64,000 nt of DNA. Origin: Lagopus muta (lineage: Eukaryota; Chordata; Aves; Galliformes; Phasianidae). The stretch is from positions 72,644,823 to 72,708,822 of the forward strand of contig NC_064433.1 in assembly GCF_023343835.1 (NCBI RefSeq), in the 5' to 3' direction. How positions within the stretch are numbered: position 1 is the stretch's first letter; the number at the start of each line of letters is the position of its first letter. The translations under genes and the position numbers were made by a program. Below are positions 45,401 through 59,413 of this stretch, one piece after another. The notes beneath the pieces are model-generated. The model did no database searches, was not told the DNA's origin, and saw only the letters and a program-made list of their open reading frames with translations.

Positions 45401-48400
45401 GGTACTAGTCAACAACTGCTAGCTGTAAAATCACGTCCTCTCTTTTTTGTGAAGCTGTCCTATAATGACCTCTATTTGAAGATTCATCTGCTGAAGAGAG
45501 AATGTGAAAAATGGCTTTTCAAATTAGCCCAGGAAAAATGGGTTGATGGGATGCTGGCTGTATCGAAGACAAAAATATTCAGCGATGTGAATCACACCAG
45601 CTAAAGCCAACAACTAGAAACAGATGTTTTGAATCTGAGCATCTGGGATACCTGCATGTAATCAGAACCCACAAGTTTGTTCCCTCAGGAAAAATAATTA
45701 TAGCGAGTAACACCATGGTGAAACAGAGTATGATGAGAAAAAAAACCTCTGCTATCACAGTACATGCACATGGACAGACCAAGTCTTCCCTGTGCTCCAT
45801 TTGTCTTGAAACCAGGCAACTGTGGGACTGCTTATGAAAAATCTGACTAGTGGTCAAGTTCACTGTTTTGCAGGCATACTCTACCTACCCCAATAAAGCT
45901 CCACAATAAACAATACTTCTACTAGCAACTTTTCCTAAGTTTCGGTCACTGGAGCTAAACTTCATGCTTCATTCTTTGCCTCAGGCTGATAATTTTATTG
46001 AAGGTGAGAAACCATAACAAAAGAGATGTTGTTTCTGAGATGAAGGAAAGCAGGTAATTTTACTAAAATTAGCCATCCTTTAACAAAAATTTTCAATCAT
46101 GGTGTGTTTTTAGCTCCATCACTTCCCTGTGCTCAGAATAGCTTAGGGAAGGCTTGGTGCTCACCTCTTGTAGCGTGAAACAATGAAACAGATACTTGTG
46201 AGCACACCTGTAACAGTTGTTGCCTCCTCAGTCTAGAGGACACCAAAGCCAAACAGGAGCCCAGGTCCTGGACAGCTGGAGTCTGGCAACACAGTCTCAA
46301 AAATCTTGCTACTCTAATACAGGTGTTAGCAAGTTTCATGAACTTCATTCAGAGACCTGAAGACTGAAAAGATCTGTGCTTTGGAGGAAGGCAAAAGTTA
46401 TTACTCTCCTATTCTGAAGAGAGCATTTTGCAGGTAATCCACAGGGATGCACTGAATTCCCTACAAGGACCTGTATTTCCACCCTCTGGAATTATCCAGA
46501 TTATAGTAAAAATCCACCATATCACTGACAAAGGATCGGAATACAATGTAACATGATGCTGAAGCTGGGAAGTTGGAACAAGGAGAGTTTGTTTAAAATT
46601 GTCTGGTCAGCAATGAACACTGAATTCAGGCATCTGGTTGTAGGCTGATCTCACAGAGCACAGCAGTTGCTCTTGCTTGTGCTAGTCATCATCTAAGCAC
46701 TGGAAGTACTCCTGCATTAGCTGTGTTCCAGAGATCACCCTCTTCGTATTTGTCTTTGGGTCATGCCCTGATTTATGTCACACCTGTACCTCATCCCAGT
46801 GCTCAGATATGATGCTCTTGGAAGATCAGAGGTACTGCACAGGCACAATAACTGCACTGCCACAGCCAATCACAACCATTGTCACTGTCACCCAGTGGAT
46901 AACTGTGGAGCCGAGAATCATAGAGCATCCAAAATGTCAAATTAATTCAGAGATGTGGAGATTCTCAGTATATGACAACTAAGGAAATGACAACTCATTA
47001 AAAAAGCAGTACCCAGTAATGTTAAAAAATGCTGATGTCAGTGTGCCTGCCCTTCACTACACTGGCAGTCACCTGATCACTGCCTCCCTTGCTCTGCAGC
47101 CAGGACACCAGTTTGTCCCAGTGCCAGCCCTGGGCTGCATGCCCACATGAGTTTCCGCTGCGCATTGCCTCTGCTCCTCACCAATGCCAGCTGCCCTTCC
47201 CAGCATTCCATGTTGCAAAACTCCTCACATGGCAACCATGTCAGCAGAAGGTTAATAAAAAAAAACATAGTTATCAAACACACACTTTAAGAATTTGCTT
47301 AATTAGATAAAAATGGGATTGAGGAAGGGATGCCTAACATCCAACATTCCAGAGCTTACCCCCAGAAGGGAGGGGACTGGGCTGCCTGTCTCTGCTTGCA
47401 CTCACATTTATGTGTGGCTCTTACAGAAGGCAGAGAAGGGAAGCTTTAAGGGAAGTTTGCTCAGAGCAAGCAGGAAGTCTCAGCAGGGTGAAGACAAGTT
47501 GAATGTCTTTGAAGATGCAATAAAATGTTAGCACAGTGAATTCTGTGATAAGATACAAGACTGACAAGCAAGATTTTAGCATGGCTCACTTTCTCTCAGA
47601 AGGTAAGGAGAAAGATGTGCCAGCAGCTACAAAAAAGTGAAAAGAGGAGGAAGCCTATCTAGTTTTTTTTTTTAAGGTAAGAGCATGTACTTTTATTTAA
47701 TCAGGTAAATGTTTTTCATAGGTGGGTCTTGCTCTTGCCTATTGGGAGCTCAGTGATTTCCTAGCATTGGAATCATTTTTTTAATGATGGGAACTGGATA
47801 AATTCCTTGGCCTTTTTTCAAAGTACTTTACTGCCAAAAGCGACTGAAAATTCAGATGAAGAAAATCCCCTGCTGCTTGGGTGGGTTTCAAGTCCATCGT
47901 AAGCATTTACCTGTTTGTTAGACTGCAAATCATTTTTCAGGAGCACAGAGCTGAGGAAGCTATGCTGACAAACAGCAGACTACGTGGCTGAAACAGCCAT
48001 TTACTCAAAGAAAACGCTTCTTGCTTGTAGGAACAGATGCTGACATTTCCTGAACAGATTCTGAGAAAATGCCTGAGACCTAATCAATATTTTGAGAGCA
48101 GATTTCAAACCTGTCTGCATTTAAGTCAATGGTCAAACTGAGCAGGATCAGATCTATAAAAAGAAGAAAGAGCCACCTATTTGCAGATTTCTACAACAAA
48201 CTATACTACCAATGTTCTCACCCATTTGTAGATTTCTACAACAAACTACACTACTATACTACCAATGTTCTTTTTGCATAAGAATCTCTTCTTCTAAAGC
48301 AGAGTGATGTAAAATTTCAAAGTAACATGTCCTTCTGAATTTTACTTTATTTTTTTACAAGCAGCTATAGACTACTGAACTTAATGAGGCAACTTCCTTA

Positions 48401-51400
48401 CAGCCAGGCTTGGGGAAGAAAGGGTGGTGACATATGGAACACAAGGCCTGAGCACTTGGAGCCAATACTCTGTTTCTAAATATTCTTACATGTTATCATT
48501 TACACTGAAATTATAAAAACTTGTAAAAAGTATTTATTTAGTGCTTTATTTAATTTATTAAGAGGCTGAAGTCTCTTAATACTTTCATGCAGAAATGGGT
48601 CATGTTGTACATAAAACCAATAAAGCTGTCCAGACTGGAATTGTCACAGTTTGCATGAATTTTACCTTACATAGATATCTACAAGCCACCAATACATTTA
48701 CTGTTAGCTCTGATAGGTTGGAAAAGACCTTACAGATCATTGAGTCGAACCACACAGGTATTCAGATAGCAAGATGGCTTTTCACAGACCACGCTATCTG
48801 CATGACAATAGGTGAAACCTGGCAAAACATAGAATGGTATGGATACCATAGAGCAACACATTTTGTACAAGATGAGATACTAATTAAACACGTCAGTGGC
48901 TCTTCTAATAAAATGGAAGTTGGCAGACAAAGTTCAGATCTCGTCAATATGACACATGATAAAAATTCTAGAATTCTTACATGATAAATCCTAAAACCAC
49001 CTTTGCTGTGCCATAATCTGCAACTAACTTCAAGAATTATAATATATACCAGTTGGATGGTAGCGTTACATGCAGTAGGAGAAATAATGAACTTATGGTA
49101 TCTAATCAGCCCAATGACCATAACGGGTGTAACATGAAGTGATGTATTTTGTAGATGGCATTACCACTCCAGTTTGTCTCACTGGAAGCATCAATACAAA
49201 TTTAAGTGATACAATACAAACAAAGAAGGAAAAAGCAATCAGGGTAAACAATCTGGCTTTTCCCTGAGATGGTGGTATTAACCCCTACAAGTTTCATCCA
49301 TGGTTTTGCTGAACATATACATATTTTACTAGTAGACTTTCATTTTGCAAGCTCTAGACAGTACTGACAAGAACAAATTAAAACTTTAAACATCATATAA
49401 AATAAGAAATATAAATGAATTACACTATTTTCAGCAGGTGTTCTTTGAAAGAGCAGTAAAATGTACTGAAGTAAGGGCTATAGATTTTGCCATACAGGGA
49501 ATAGGCCATTTCTTCAGAATATATGTAATTCCTTTTGTTTTTTGTGTCACATGGACCAACTTCCTCATTCTTCTTTATAGTCCAGTAGATTTAATCATAA
49601 AAATAGTTCATGTACTTTCCACTCCATAGTTTTATTTTAACTTTAGCATATGCAGAACTGAAAAGCCAATTAACTTTATTGTTTCTTCTCTTTTTTCCCC
49701 GTTTGATTATGTTTTGGGAGAGTTCTTCATTCCTGGACAGTTTTACTAGAACAACTGAAAAGCAGCTGAAGGAATATAAATGTTTTTCTGTGTTCTATGA
49801 TGAGCAACTTCGTAGCTATAACAGAAATGTTGATAGTAAAAATGATTGGTAGGAGCAATCACCAGTAAAATGGAAGAATCTAGTTATTCCTATCAACAAT
49901 AATTGAGAATTTCCATTTCCATGCATGACAATCTTTAAAGAAAGCAAACAGACTAGTAAAGATCACACAGAATATCATATACAACTCATTTTCTTGAGCT
50001 TTTTAAGCAGCACTGATTGACCAATAAGAAACCACAAAGCTGTATCTCAGAACCCTACCAGGGAAGTATGGACATCCAGCTGTGAAAAGCGTAGCCTGGC
50101 TACTCCAGTGAAAACACAACTGCAGTTGGCAGGGTTCAGCAGGCCTGTCATTGCTACTGCTGTCCTAGGCCAATGACAAAGGAGATTAAATCCTCTGTAA
50201 TGACAAGTATGAGGGCAAACACTCAAGTCATGGAGCAGATCATTTCTCAAGGATTTTCTAAACCCAAAAACTGCAGACCTTCACAACCAACAGCAGATGA
50301 ACAACAATAGGACTGTTTATTGTTTAATTATTTAATGTGCATAAAATATGCACACAGGTGACTAAAAAACCACGTAGCCAGTATTTCTTTACACTCCCGC
50401 ATTCCCTAACAAGATTTAGAAGCCTGGATCTAAACCCTGGATGTTTTGCCATGTGCTGAAATTCCCAAAGTTTAGAACCCTACAAAATTTTTCTGGCTTC
50501 GCAGTATTAAAGCATAGTCGACTTTCCACATACAGGTTAACAACTTCACAAATAATTGTTAACATTCCTGATGTCTGCTTTAAATATCTCCTCCTTAAAA
50601 CTAATTGTACAAAGGAAAAAAGGACTTTCTTAGGTGCAAGACTTGATAGGATAAATGGAGAAGCTCAAGATACTTTAAATGACCATACTGCTCAGCTGTT
50701 GTGTAATCCTTGCTTGGATAACTTGAGATAACAGCGGTGAGACACGCACTGAAGAGCTGGGATTTACAGTAATTCTAGCGAGGAATGTATCATCTATACT
50801 CCTATACATATCTATCCAATATATCTATACAGAAGAGGGCTGGATTCCTCTGCTTCATTGTTGACATAAACAGGAGTTCCTTCTCCAACCAAGTCTTTCA
50901 TTTGCAAAACACCGATCATCAGCACACCACCATACTTCCAAACATCCTGAAAAGCAGCTGTGGGAATATTATGCCCATTTACTGCATTTATTCTATCTCA
51001 CTGCTCTCACATTTATTGGATGCAATTTAAAACCAGAAATATTTACCCTGCTAAACGCGACTATTTCTGCTACTGTGACAAATAGCATCAATTACAGATA
51101 AGCCTGACTGAATTCCATCTGAAAAAAAAAAAAAAAATTAATTAATTTACTGTTCCAAACATTTCAAAGAGATTATGTAATATGACTAGTATGAAGTATC
51201 TGAAAGTTGGCACATTTTTCTTGGAAATTTTTCAGCCTTTCTAGCACTTTGAGCAGTATATTTTGTAGATTTGGTTGGACTCTTTGCTTGAACAGTCAGT
51301 TTGTTGGTTTCCTGTTGCTCACGTGGGTACTTCTCATAGCAACAGGGAAGAACTGGAAAAAGTGACAGTAAAGCCAAAACACTATCAGGGTGATCCAGGG

Positions 51401-54400
51401 GGCAGATGCCATGCTTTAATTTACACTCCCTGCTTAATGCAGCTTGAGATTTCAAGTTGCTGATTTCTCTCCAACAAGTATACAAATATCTGAAACTGCT
51501 AGACAAAAGCTGTGAATTTATATTACCCTGCTTTACTAAATGCTGTGATTGCTTATCAAAATATTGGATTTTCTGAAATAACCTATTTGTCTGCCTTACA
51601 CCAAGCCGCTTCATGGCAGAGAACGCCTGGAGGGGATCTCTGCTGGCTGCTATCAGCATCCCTTGTCAACTCAAGCAGGTCGCACATCTGCAGCAGCAAG
51701 GGTCAGGGCAAGGCTCCAACCAGATGACTGCAGTCTATCACCAGTCCCTGAGCTCTGACAGCTATGTTTGTGATGTGGAGCTCATTACTTGGGGGCCTCA
51801 CTTCCTCTGTGCGCTGGCTGGCTCTCACAGCACTGCACTCTCCTCTGCATTTATGAATGGATTTGACGGAACTCAGCTATTAGCCTACAGTGTAACTGCA
51901 TCACCCCATTGTTACTACACACGCACAGCACTCACTGGGGAACAAAAAGCTGAATGAACCTGAGCAGCTGCCAACTCAGGCAAAGACAACTTAGGAAACT
52001 ATCTCATTCTTCCTTTCTTTGGAGGCTATTTCGTCTGTTGTTTCCTCGCATACAAAATGTGGTCTGCAACAAATAAAGCTGGATGAGATACAACAAGTCC
52101 TGATACTTGGTTCCAAAACCACAGGCTCTGAACACTGCAAACAGGAGAATAAATGGTGTATGTGCCTTAGGGACAATGTTTAAATGCTGCCTGTTCAAGG
52201 ACAGTTTTCCATGATTTTATAGTGCAGCTCAACAGGAAACAAATTCTTGAATGTGATGGTACTAAATACCATTTTTGTACAGCAATTTGCAAGGATCTTT
52301 TTGAAGGGACTGTTCAGACCTCAGGAAAAAAAAAAAAAACAGCACTATCATATATAGTGCATTTAAATGCAGATATTTTAAATGCCATTTATTTTGGACC
52401 CCATTTTCAAAACAGCTTGAATCCACATTTTCAGCAGTTCACAAATAGTTGTTTTTTGACACAACATTAAGAAAAGTTTGGTTTCTTTTGCATCCTACCA
52501 CAGGCCCTCAAGTATGTCTTGGATTTACAAATACTCTCAGAACACACCAGTCCCATGTAGGAATAGACTTGAAAGAGACTTGTGGAGTTGTATGCAGGCA
52601 CGTGTGGTCTGCCTGAAAATCCTCTCCTTATGCAGATGCAGGGGAGAAGAACTTCTGTCATTCGACCACAATCCTGAAAGCTGTGTGCTACAGAATATGC
52701 TCCTACAGCAGACATAAACTTAATCATCACACAGAATGAACGAGGCCAGCTCTTCTGGATACTACCATTCAGTTTATTTCATAAGCAACCTGCTAACTAG
52801 TTTAACTTGAGATCTAGCCTTGCCTGTTCCATCTATGATTTTGGTTTGAGAGTATTTTAGTACGTGAACATCATTTCCCTGTTTCAGTGCTCTTCACATA
52901 ACAGGAAAAGGTTGGGAAGGACCACTAGATATCATTTAGTTCAACCTTTTGCTCAGAGCAGAATTATCTTTAAAACATAGTTACATGCCTAATTTGCATA
53001 TATTTTAGCCTCTAGAATTCTTCTCTAAGGTGCTTTGTAACAGAGAAGACCTTCATTTATCTAGCACTGCAGTAGTTTCTTAAGCTCGTCAGTCCTCTAT
53101 GCTTCTCCTCCATTAGGAGATCTGGGGAACAAGAGAACATACAGACAGTTTTCCAGACTCAAGGGAAATGCAAGCAATAACTGGGTCAAATATGTTTGAC
53201 AAGCACATGATTTATAAGAATGATCCCAGGCACAAAGAAAGAGGCAACTTCCAGACAAATGGCTAGTAAGCTGACATGCTAAACTGATGGCAACTCTTCT
53301 GGGAAGCGAAGAGAGAGACTCAACCAAGGCAGATGTGTGACAAAGCAGAATACTGAACTCAAGCTCTCAAGATGCCAGGCTTACCCCCTACCCATTCACA
53401 GTTATCCGTCCTCACATCCCATAGTTTTACACCACAGGAATACTTGTATCCTCTTCCGAAGCATCTGGCTCCACTGGGGACAGGATACTGCGTACACTGG
53501 AGTCCTTGTCTGAGATGCTATGAAAATTCTTGACTTGCCAAGCTGTTTATTTTTCCACTGCAATGATCCACCAAGTGATGCACAGGGAGCTCATGCATTT
53601 CCTGTAAGAAGTCTATTAACTATTTGCCTACCAGCCTCTTGATTCCTCTTCAAGAAATTGCAAAGGAAGTGTTCCCATTCTGGCAGCAAAACAGCTTGGA
53701 CTGTGTCATCCCTATCTTGCAAAAACTGTGTAAAGCTGAGCTAGACTAGCTCTTATCGACTCTTTAGAACAATAATTATCAGAAAAGGCCCACTCAAATA
53801 TAACCAGTAGAGCATATTTTTGCTACCCATAAGGCTGTGGAGTGTCCTGAAGTTTCTCCAAGAGTTGCTCTCTGACTATTATTTTGGTAGATGGAAGGAG
53901 TAATGAAAGATTTGCATGGGGTAGTCGTCACTGCCTTTTTAAGACTGTGATTCAACCTTCACCAAATAGCCAAGGACAGCTATTTATCAAAAACCACTGT
54001 TATCATTACAATGATACTGACAAGATGCCTCGTACCATTTCAGCTAAAGTCCAGAGCGCTGCTTTGGACTGATACACAGAAAAACAACATCAATGTGTTT
54101 TTGAAGGAAACACTCGTGCTGTTTGCTCATCCAGCAGCAGAGTTCTAAATTAAATGGTGTTTATTAATAACATCTTTTTGGTCTAATTCTTAATGAAACA
54201 CCCAACACATTACAGCATTTAATGCCAAACTCCACTCAGCCACACCAGTGTCTGCCTAAAATAACTCCACCGATCTCAGCTTTTCAGTTCATGCTACTGT
54301 TTTGTTTCCTAAAAAACAGCACCCTCAACTATCTTCAAGAAATAGTAGAAGTTCAGAAAGTCTCTGCAGTTTAGTTACAACAGGATGTCATTATCATTCT

Positions 54401-57400
54401 CCTTTTTCATATGCTTGAAAATTTAAAGCTCAATTTTTTCATGCTTTAACTCAGACAGTGTCATTTTTTTGAAAGCTCATTAAAATGTTCCAGTTTCCAA
54501 GCTAAGCAATCTCTCCACCTCCTTCATGCAGCGATGGGGTTTTAAAACACTTCTTTGCTGCTGAGTATCTCAAAAACAGTTTCAAATACCAGTAGCATGC
54601 AGTGTGGCCAGTTCAGAAGGTGTCTTTACATTCCTCATAGTGCCTGGGTAGCATATCAGGAAAACTTATTTTATTTACTAGCTGAGGCCAACTGCAAAAT
54701 GTCAAAACTCCCCAGCACTTCCCACATGCAGCAGAACCCTGCAGCTCTCTATTGCAAGCTGTACAGGTCAGGAAGGACTCTCTTCCAGCTGCCCACAGGT
54801 TTCTGCAGGCTATCAAGAGGCAGGAAGGGGCAAGATCATTTCCCTCTGCAGAACTGTGAACTCTGTAAGTTACCTTGCTTTTTTCACGCTGTGATGCTCT
54901 TGCAGCCTCCAAGCTCTAAATTCTTGGTATTCCCCAACCTACCTTTAGAAAACAACATCATTCACACAGCAATGATGAATTTATTGTGTCACTGCAAGAA
55001 CAACTTCCAAGCAACAGAAATTAGGAAATCAGAGAACTGAAGCTTTTCACTCCATTTCAATTAAGACCCAGCATAAAGTATATTACAATAGTCTTTACTT
55101 TTCATTAACAAAGCCTTGAGCTAACTTTTACACAATCCAACCAGTACATTTTTCTCAACGATATATTTTACAGATAAGGCTGATGTTGCCACCTATCATT
55201 TAGAGTGCCTGATAACTCTAAGACCCTGTTTTCAGCTGCTTTTCCCTGTCTCCCAAGCTTTAACAGGTGAGATGATTTTTCAGTCCTGGCTCCTAATTCC
55301 AAAACAGAAGTCATGGGGAAACACATCCACCAAGTTATTTCTGCCATTTCTAAATATCTGGCTAATGAAAAATATACTATTCTGCACAAGTTAACAATTA
55401 TGGCTCCTTTCAGCTGATCTGAGACTTTGAATCTTGCAGGAGACAGATCGAATTACAGCCAGCTCTCCAAAAATGAGCATCTTCCAAACTTGGCCACACG
55501 TGAATATCTTGAAAAATTACAGCATATCTAAGTTCTTTAAACGTTTAAATGTTTGAGCAGCAAAATTATCTAGAAATCCCCTTTGTACCAGGGGTGCTCT
55601 CACTTAAGTAAGCAGCTTTTTAGTAGTCTGTGCTGCTGTGGGCAATGATGAGATGCAAAGAGAAGAAAGCTTTTCTCAGTGCCAACAGATTCTTGGAGAG
55701 GATGTGACTAGTAACATCCTAAGAATTCTTTGATATTTGGGAAGATTTTTTTTTTTTTTTTTTTTTTTTTTCCCTTCAAAGATATATAAGCTCAGCCAAA
55801 TTTGGGAAGATTTTTACTGGGACAGAGCAAAAAGCACATTTTTGACCAAAACATCAATAAAATTTCAAAGAAAAGGCATGATAAGTTTTTCAACAAGAAA
55901 AATTTTATCTTTTTTTTCTAACCATTTAGGAGATACTAGGCTGTTCTGACAGGTATTTTCTTTCAAACTGAATTGATCAGGTTAAAACATTCAGAATGAG
56001 AAAAAGTTGTACAACCTGCACGGTACTGCAAAAAGGCCTTACATTAAGAAGCACTGGGACGCCTGAGAAAGCTTCCAGTATCTCCTATAAGAAAGAACAT
56101 GAGCTTAAATACATACCTATAAACATCAAATGAACAGAATCCAAAAACGCTCCTAAAAGAGCAAAAAAATAAAAGCCACATATATCTTCTCTGACATGAC
56201 CTTGTACGATATGCCTGCAGCATTCTCTGAAAGTCAATTAACAAGGGTTCTGTTAGATGTAGAAGAAAGAAAATCCAAAGAGAAAGGCACCCTATTGTGA
56301 CTTTTCATTTGTCCCTAAAAGCCTTCAAAAACAACCCTGGTATGCAAACAGAGCATGGGAAGAGCCAGGTTCTGCAACAGCTGGGATCCTCATTCAAGTA
56401 CAGTCTTGAAGGTGGAACAGCAAGGCACCTGACAGTAACCAGAAAAAAAACACAAAAGGAGGTACAGTAGGTAAACCTGTGATTTTATCGCCTGTAGCTT
56501 TAATCACCACCAAAACAAGCAACTATGTAAGCAAACAGCTGTGTCCAGCCTTGCTTGAGTATATAAATGTTATCCAAAAAGAGTCCCATGCAGCATGAAC
56601 TGCAATAGCCTAGTCTAAATGTGAGTAAGGAGCAGATTGCCACAGCAAAGACTACATCAGAAAGCAATGATCAGATGCTGCAAGGTAAGGATAGGAAATG
56701 CCCTTCCCCGTACTGTGGAGGAATCCAGGTAAATACAAGTGTTTTGCAAGATTCCAGTTATGTAGCCCGTGTGCCCCTTGTGTTGAGCCTGCTTACCCTC
56801 ACCTAAAACTTGAGTATGATCAGCAGCATGTTGTCTCTGAAAGCCAGACTTGTCCACAATGAAGATGAGCTAGGAAAAAGATCCATGTGGCTGCATGGGG
56901 AAACTGAAGACTATCCTAAACAACTCCCTGACATCTCCAGAAAGACAGAACTCAATGGTTGATCAAAACCTACTAAATACAACAGAGAGAAACACGGACT
57001 ACCCTAGCATCTCCCCTCTGACAAGTGAAAATAGTTTCAGACATTTATCTGGAGTGCACGGGTATGGAACATGGTCTAGTGATGGAAAAATTGCATCTTT
57101 AAAGTTCTCTGACTCAGACAACACTGGCTATTCTTAGAAGCCAAGCAACTCCCCATCACCAACTTCAAAACAAGAACAGATGGTCTTTCCCTCATATTTA
57201 AATTAGATGAGTCCCAGGATGGGGTTTGAAATACAAGGACATAAATGGTTGTGGGGCACACTTCAGTAAAAATGAGCATGAAAACAAGAAGCAGTCAAGG
57301 AGTCCATTTCACCTTGCTTTTCCATGTAACAAGCAAAATCAGGATAGTTCCAATCTTTCCAAAACTCCGAAACATTCAGACTACTGGTAGTTCCACAAGC

Positions 57401-59413
57401 TCTCAATGGACAGCAGCAACAGTTTTCCTTATTATTAGGATATCCACGAATATTACCAAAAGCAGCACTCATATTAACAAGTCTCAAGTCTTTTATAAAT
57501 CTTAATCTTCCTTTATCCAATTTTCTCATGTCCACTCACATCTGTTAACTTGATATCTAGAGTCTAGAGTCCTTCCTGACATTTGCTGGATGCTGCATCC
57601 CAAGCTTACCACATTACATCCAATCAAACACCCAAGTAGAAAATTTCAGTCAGCCAATAACTGCCAATTTTAATAACTGGTAATTCTTGTTTTCTAAATA
57701 TATTAAGTAAACTTTATAGATTTTCTTGCTCTAAATGGAACAACCATACAAATGAGTGCTATGCATTACTTGCATAGGGCCATGAAGTCTGAACTGTTAT
57801 ATAGGATTCTTCTTGCGTGCTTCTGCTGTTTACTGCAATGTACCACCACTGCTCCTCCATGCCTATAAAAATGGCACAAAAAGGCAAATCACCTATGCGA
57901 AATTTTCACTTGAAATGAGTGTATATTTAATTTCAAAAGCTACATGATTTACATTACAAGCATTCAGAATTGGTAATGTTTCTTTTCCTTTGCAAAACTC
58001 ACTTTCAACCAGAAGAAAAGGGAAGACCTAGAAATGCACTTTAAAATTAGACTCAGCTCACCTAAAGAAAGAAAAAAACTGAAATTCTTCCCTTTCAGTT
58101 AAACTGGAATATTTTAGCCCAAATTTAGAACATTTGTTTAAAAAAAAAAACAAAAAAAAACCCACCAATTTTCTCTTCACAACGTTATTACAAATCTAAT
58201 AATTGCACAGAATATCTACTCCACAAGCTGTAAGAGGATTTATGCTGAACACAGGTTAAGGATTAAGGGTTAAGGACACATTGGTAACTGATAATTTTAT
58301 GGTAAGTATTTTATTTGTGACCTGCCTTCCATTAGGTCTCACTCGTTTTCTTTCAGGTGTATTTCAACATGGCAAAACTTGTCAGGCTATCAACAGATTA
58401 AACTCATGTTTTCCACAGACCAAGGAACATGGATTTGCAGTAGCACAGACTCTACCTCCCATGGCCCACTACCAACGTAGCAACGCAACTGGAGAGTTAC
58501 CACTCCTAGTAAAGGTGATCTGAGCATTCCCTTTTAGTCCTCCCAGCTCAGTCTATCATGCAGACCTGCCTGGTTTGCATTTTTCATATGTACTCACTAA
58601 ATCACTTTTCAGGCACTACTGAATCAATATCAGATTCACCTCCCTATTGACAAAAGGACTTCCTGACAATCTGAAGCATTGATTTCTTAAAATGAGTGCT
58701 TACAATGAGGTTAGAGACAGAAATCCAGACAGCTTGGGTCGTACCCACCTCCTGCTATGCTGGTGCTGGAGGATTAGCTCAGTATTCTCCTCCTTTATGC
58801 CAAAGATTTTTGGAAGGTATCCCAGTGAGGGTCAGAACAGCAGTTTCAAGACTGGGAGCGCAGGCCTGCTGTTCCTGTGCACATACTAGTTTACCTTAAG
58901 CTATAGGGAGATGCTGTCTGCTATTCTACATCAGAGCCCTACGGCACTAAAGGTGACTGCTCCCCTATAACAAGCCTCAGCATCAGTCACGGTGGATAGA
59001 GTAGGCCCAAGTACAAGATGAGGCAAAGCAGGCTTTACTCACAAAGCTGCTGAACAGAACATGATGATGAGGAGTGATTCCCATGAGGTCAAGGAGCTCT
59101 GGACATCCAGAGGTCTTCCAGCAAGGTGTCCACTTGCAGTAGAACTCCCCCCCCCTCCCCTTCACTCCACTGGGCTCTCAGGATCAGGCCCAGTTTGATG
59201 GACAGCTCAGTTTTTCCACAGGGTTCTCAGAAGTGAAACAAGAACAGGAATCCATGACACTCACCACATCTGTGCTTGTAATCTTGGCCAGAAAGTCTGT
59301 TAGGCTGTCACCAGAGAGCGATCTGTCCCCATCATCAAGCTGAAGGCCACAGATGGCTGCTCCCACACTTCCAGTTGCTATCATTGATGGTGGGTACATG
59401 GCAAAGTTAAAAT
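42272..59413 (-). CDS. CCND2: CCND2, cyclin D2 (exons 4 and 5; 5' part outside window)
   Basis: Cyclin D2 binds and activates CDK4/6 to phosphorylate RB in G1. Two coding exons are present: exon 4 (59265-59413, 149 nt) and exon 5 (42272-42424, 153 nt with stop), joined in phase 0 across a 16.8-kb intron. Together they encode the last 100 or so residues: the end of the second cyclin fold ([19 protein letters not shown]) and the tail [16 protein letters not shown]. The tail keeps the Thr-Pro degron (Thr280 in human), whose phosphorylation triggers turnover. Human ends DIDL, this copy DINL. I found no exon 3 between 59.5 and 64 kb, so exons 1-3 lie further right. It is upstream of TIGAR in tandem, as in mammals. 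Confidence 0.96.
42583..42960. repeat. Possible hAT-type DNA transposon relic
   Basis: GTTGTCCAACCTTTTGGCTT, then GAATTGTCTTGGGC and AAATA-rich sequence, resembles the terminal part of ancient hAT-Charlie-like elements of vertebrates. The far end is not identified, so extent and family are tentative. Confidence 0.35.
43208..43417 (+). repeat. Short LTR-like element
   Basis: 210 bp bounded by TGTTG...CAACA inverted ends, with an ATTGGCC (CCAAT-like) box at 43234 and a TATA-like TTTAAG near 43340. It looks like a solo LTR, but no target duplication is visible and no family is recognised. Confidence 0.35.
48177..48272. repeat. Tandem duplication of about 48 bp
   Basis: GATTTCTACAACAAACTA and CTACCAATGTTCT occur twice in tandem. 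The second unit carries an extra CTACACTA. Confidence 0.85.
48710..48765 (-). mobile_element. CR1 3' scrap
   Basis: AGGTTGGAAAAGACCTTACA and GATCATTGAGTCGAACC are the CR1 3' end pattern, minus strand. Very short. Confidence 0.65.
52903..52950 (-). mobile_element. CR1 3' scrap
   Basis: AAAGGTTGGGAAGGACCACT followed by AGATATCATTTAGTTCAACC is a decayed CR1 3' segment, minus strand. Confidence 0.6.
59265..59413 (-). CDS. CCND2: CCND2 exon 4
   Basis: Acceptor TTCTTACAG; donor GTGAGT. 149 nt, the same length as human exon 4. With one base from exon 3 it encodes 50 residues ([18 protein letters not shown] and following, ending LAKITSTDV), the last helices of the C-terminal cyclin fold. Confidence 0.96.

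Larger units (their letters stand above)
42425..59264 (-). other. CCND2: CCND2 intron 4 (16.8 kb)
   Basis: No other gene found. Recognisable content is limited to the small repeats listed separately, homopolymer runs (A at 51121-51137, T at 55746-55771) and short CR1 scraps. Repeat density is much lower than in TIGAR introns. The two largest open frames (51186-51659 minus, 54555-55040 plus) have no recognisable domain. Confidence 0.75.

Noticed and set aside
51186-51659. 157-codon minus-strand open frame in CCND2 intron 4
   Set aside because: No recognisable domain, no splice or promoter support, and mixed composition. A chance frame of this length is expected in 17 kb of intron read in six frames.
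54555-55040. 161-codon plus-strand open frame in CCND2 intron 4
   Set aside because: No motif or family resemblance; antisense to the gene with no CpG or promoter-like start.
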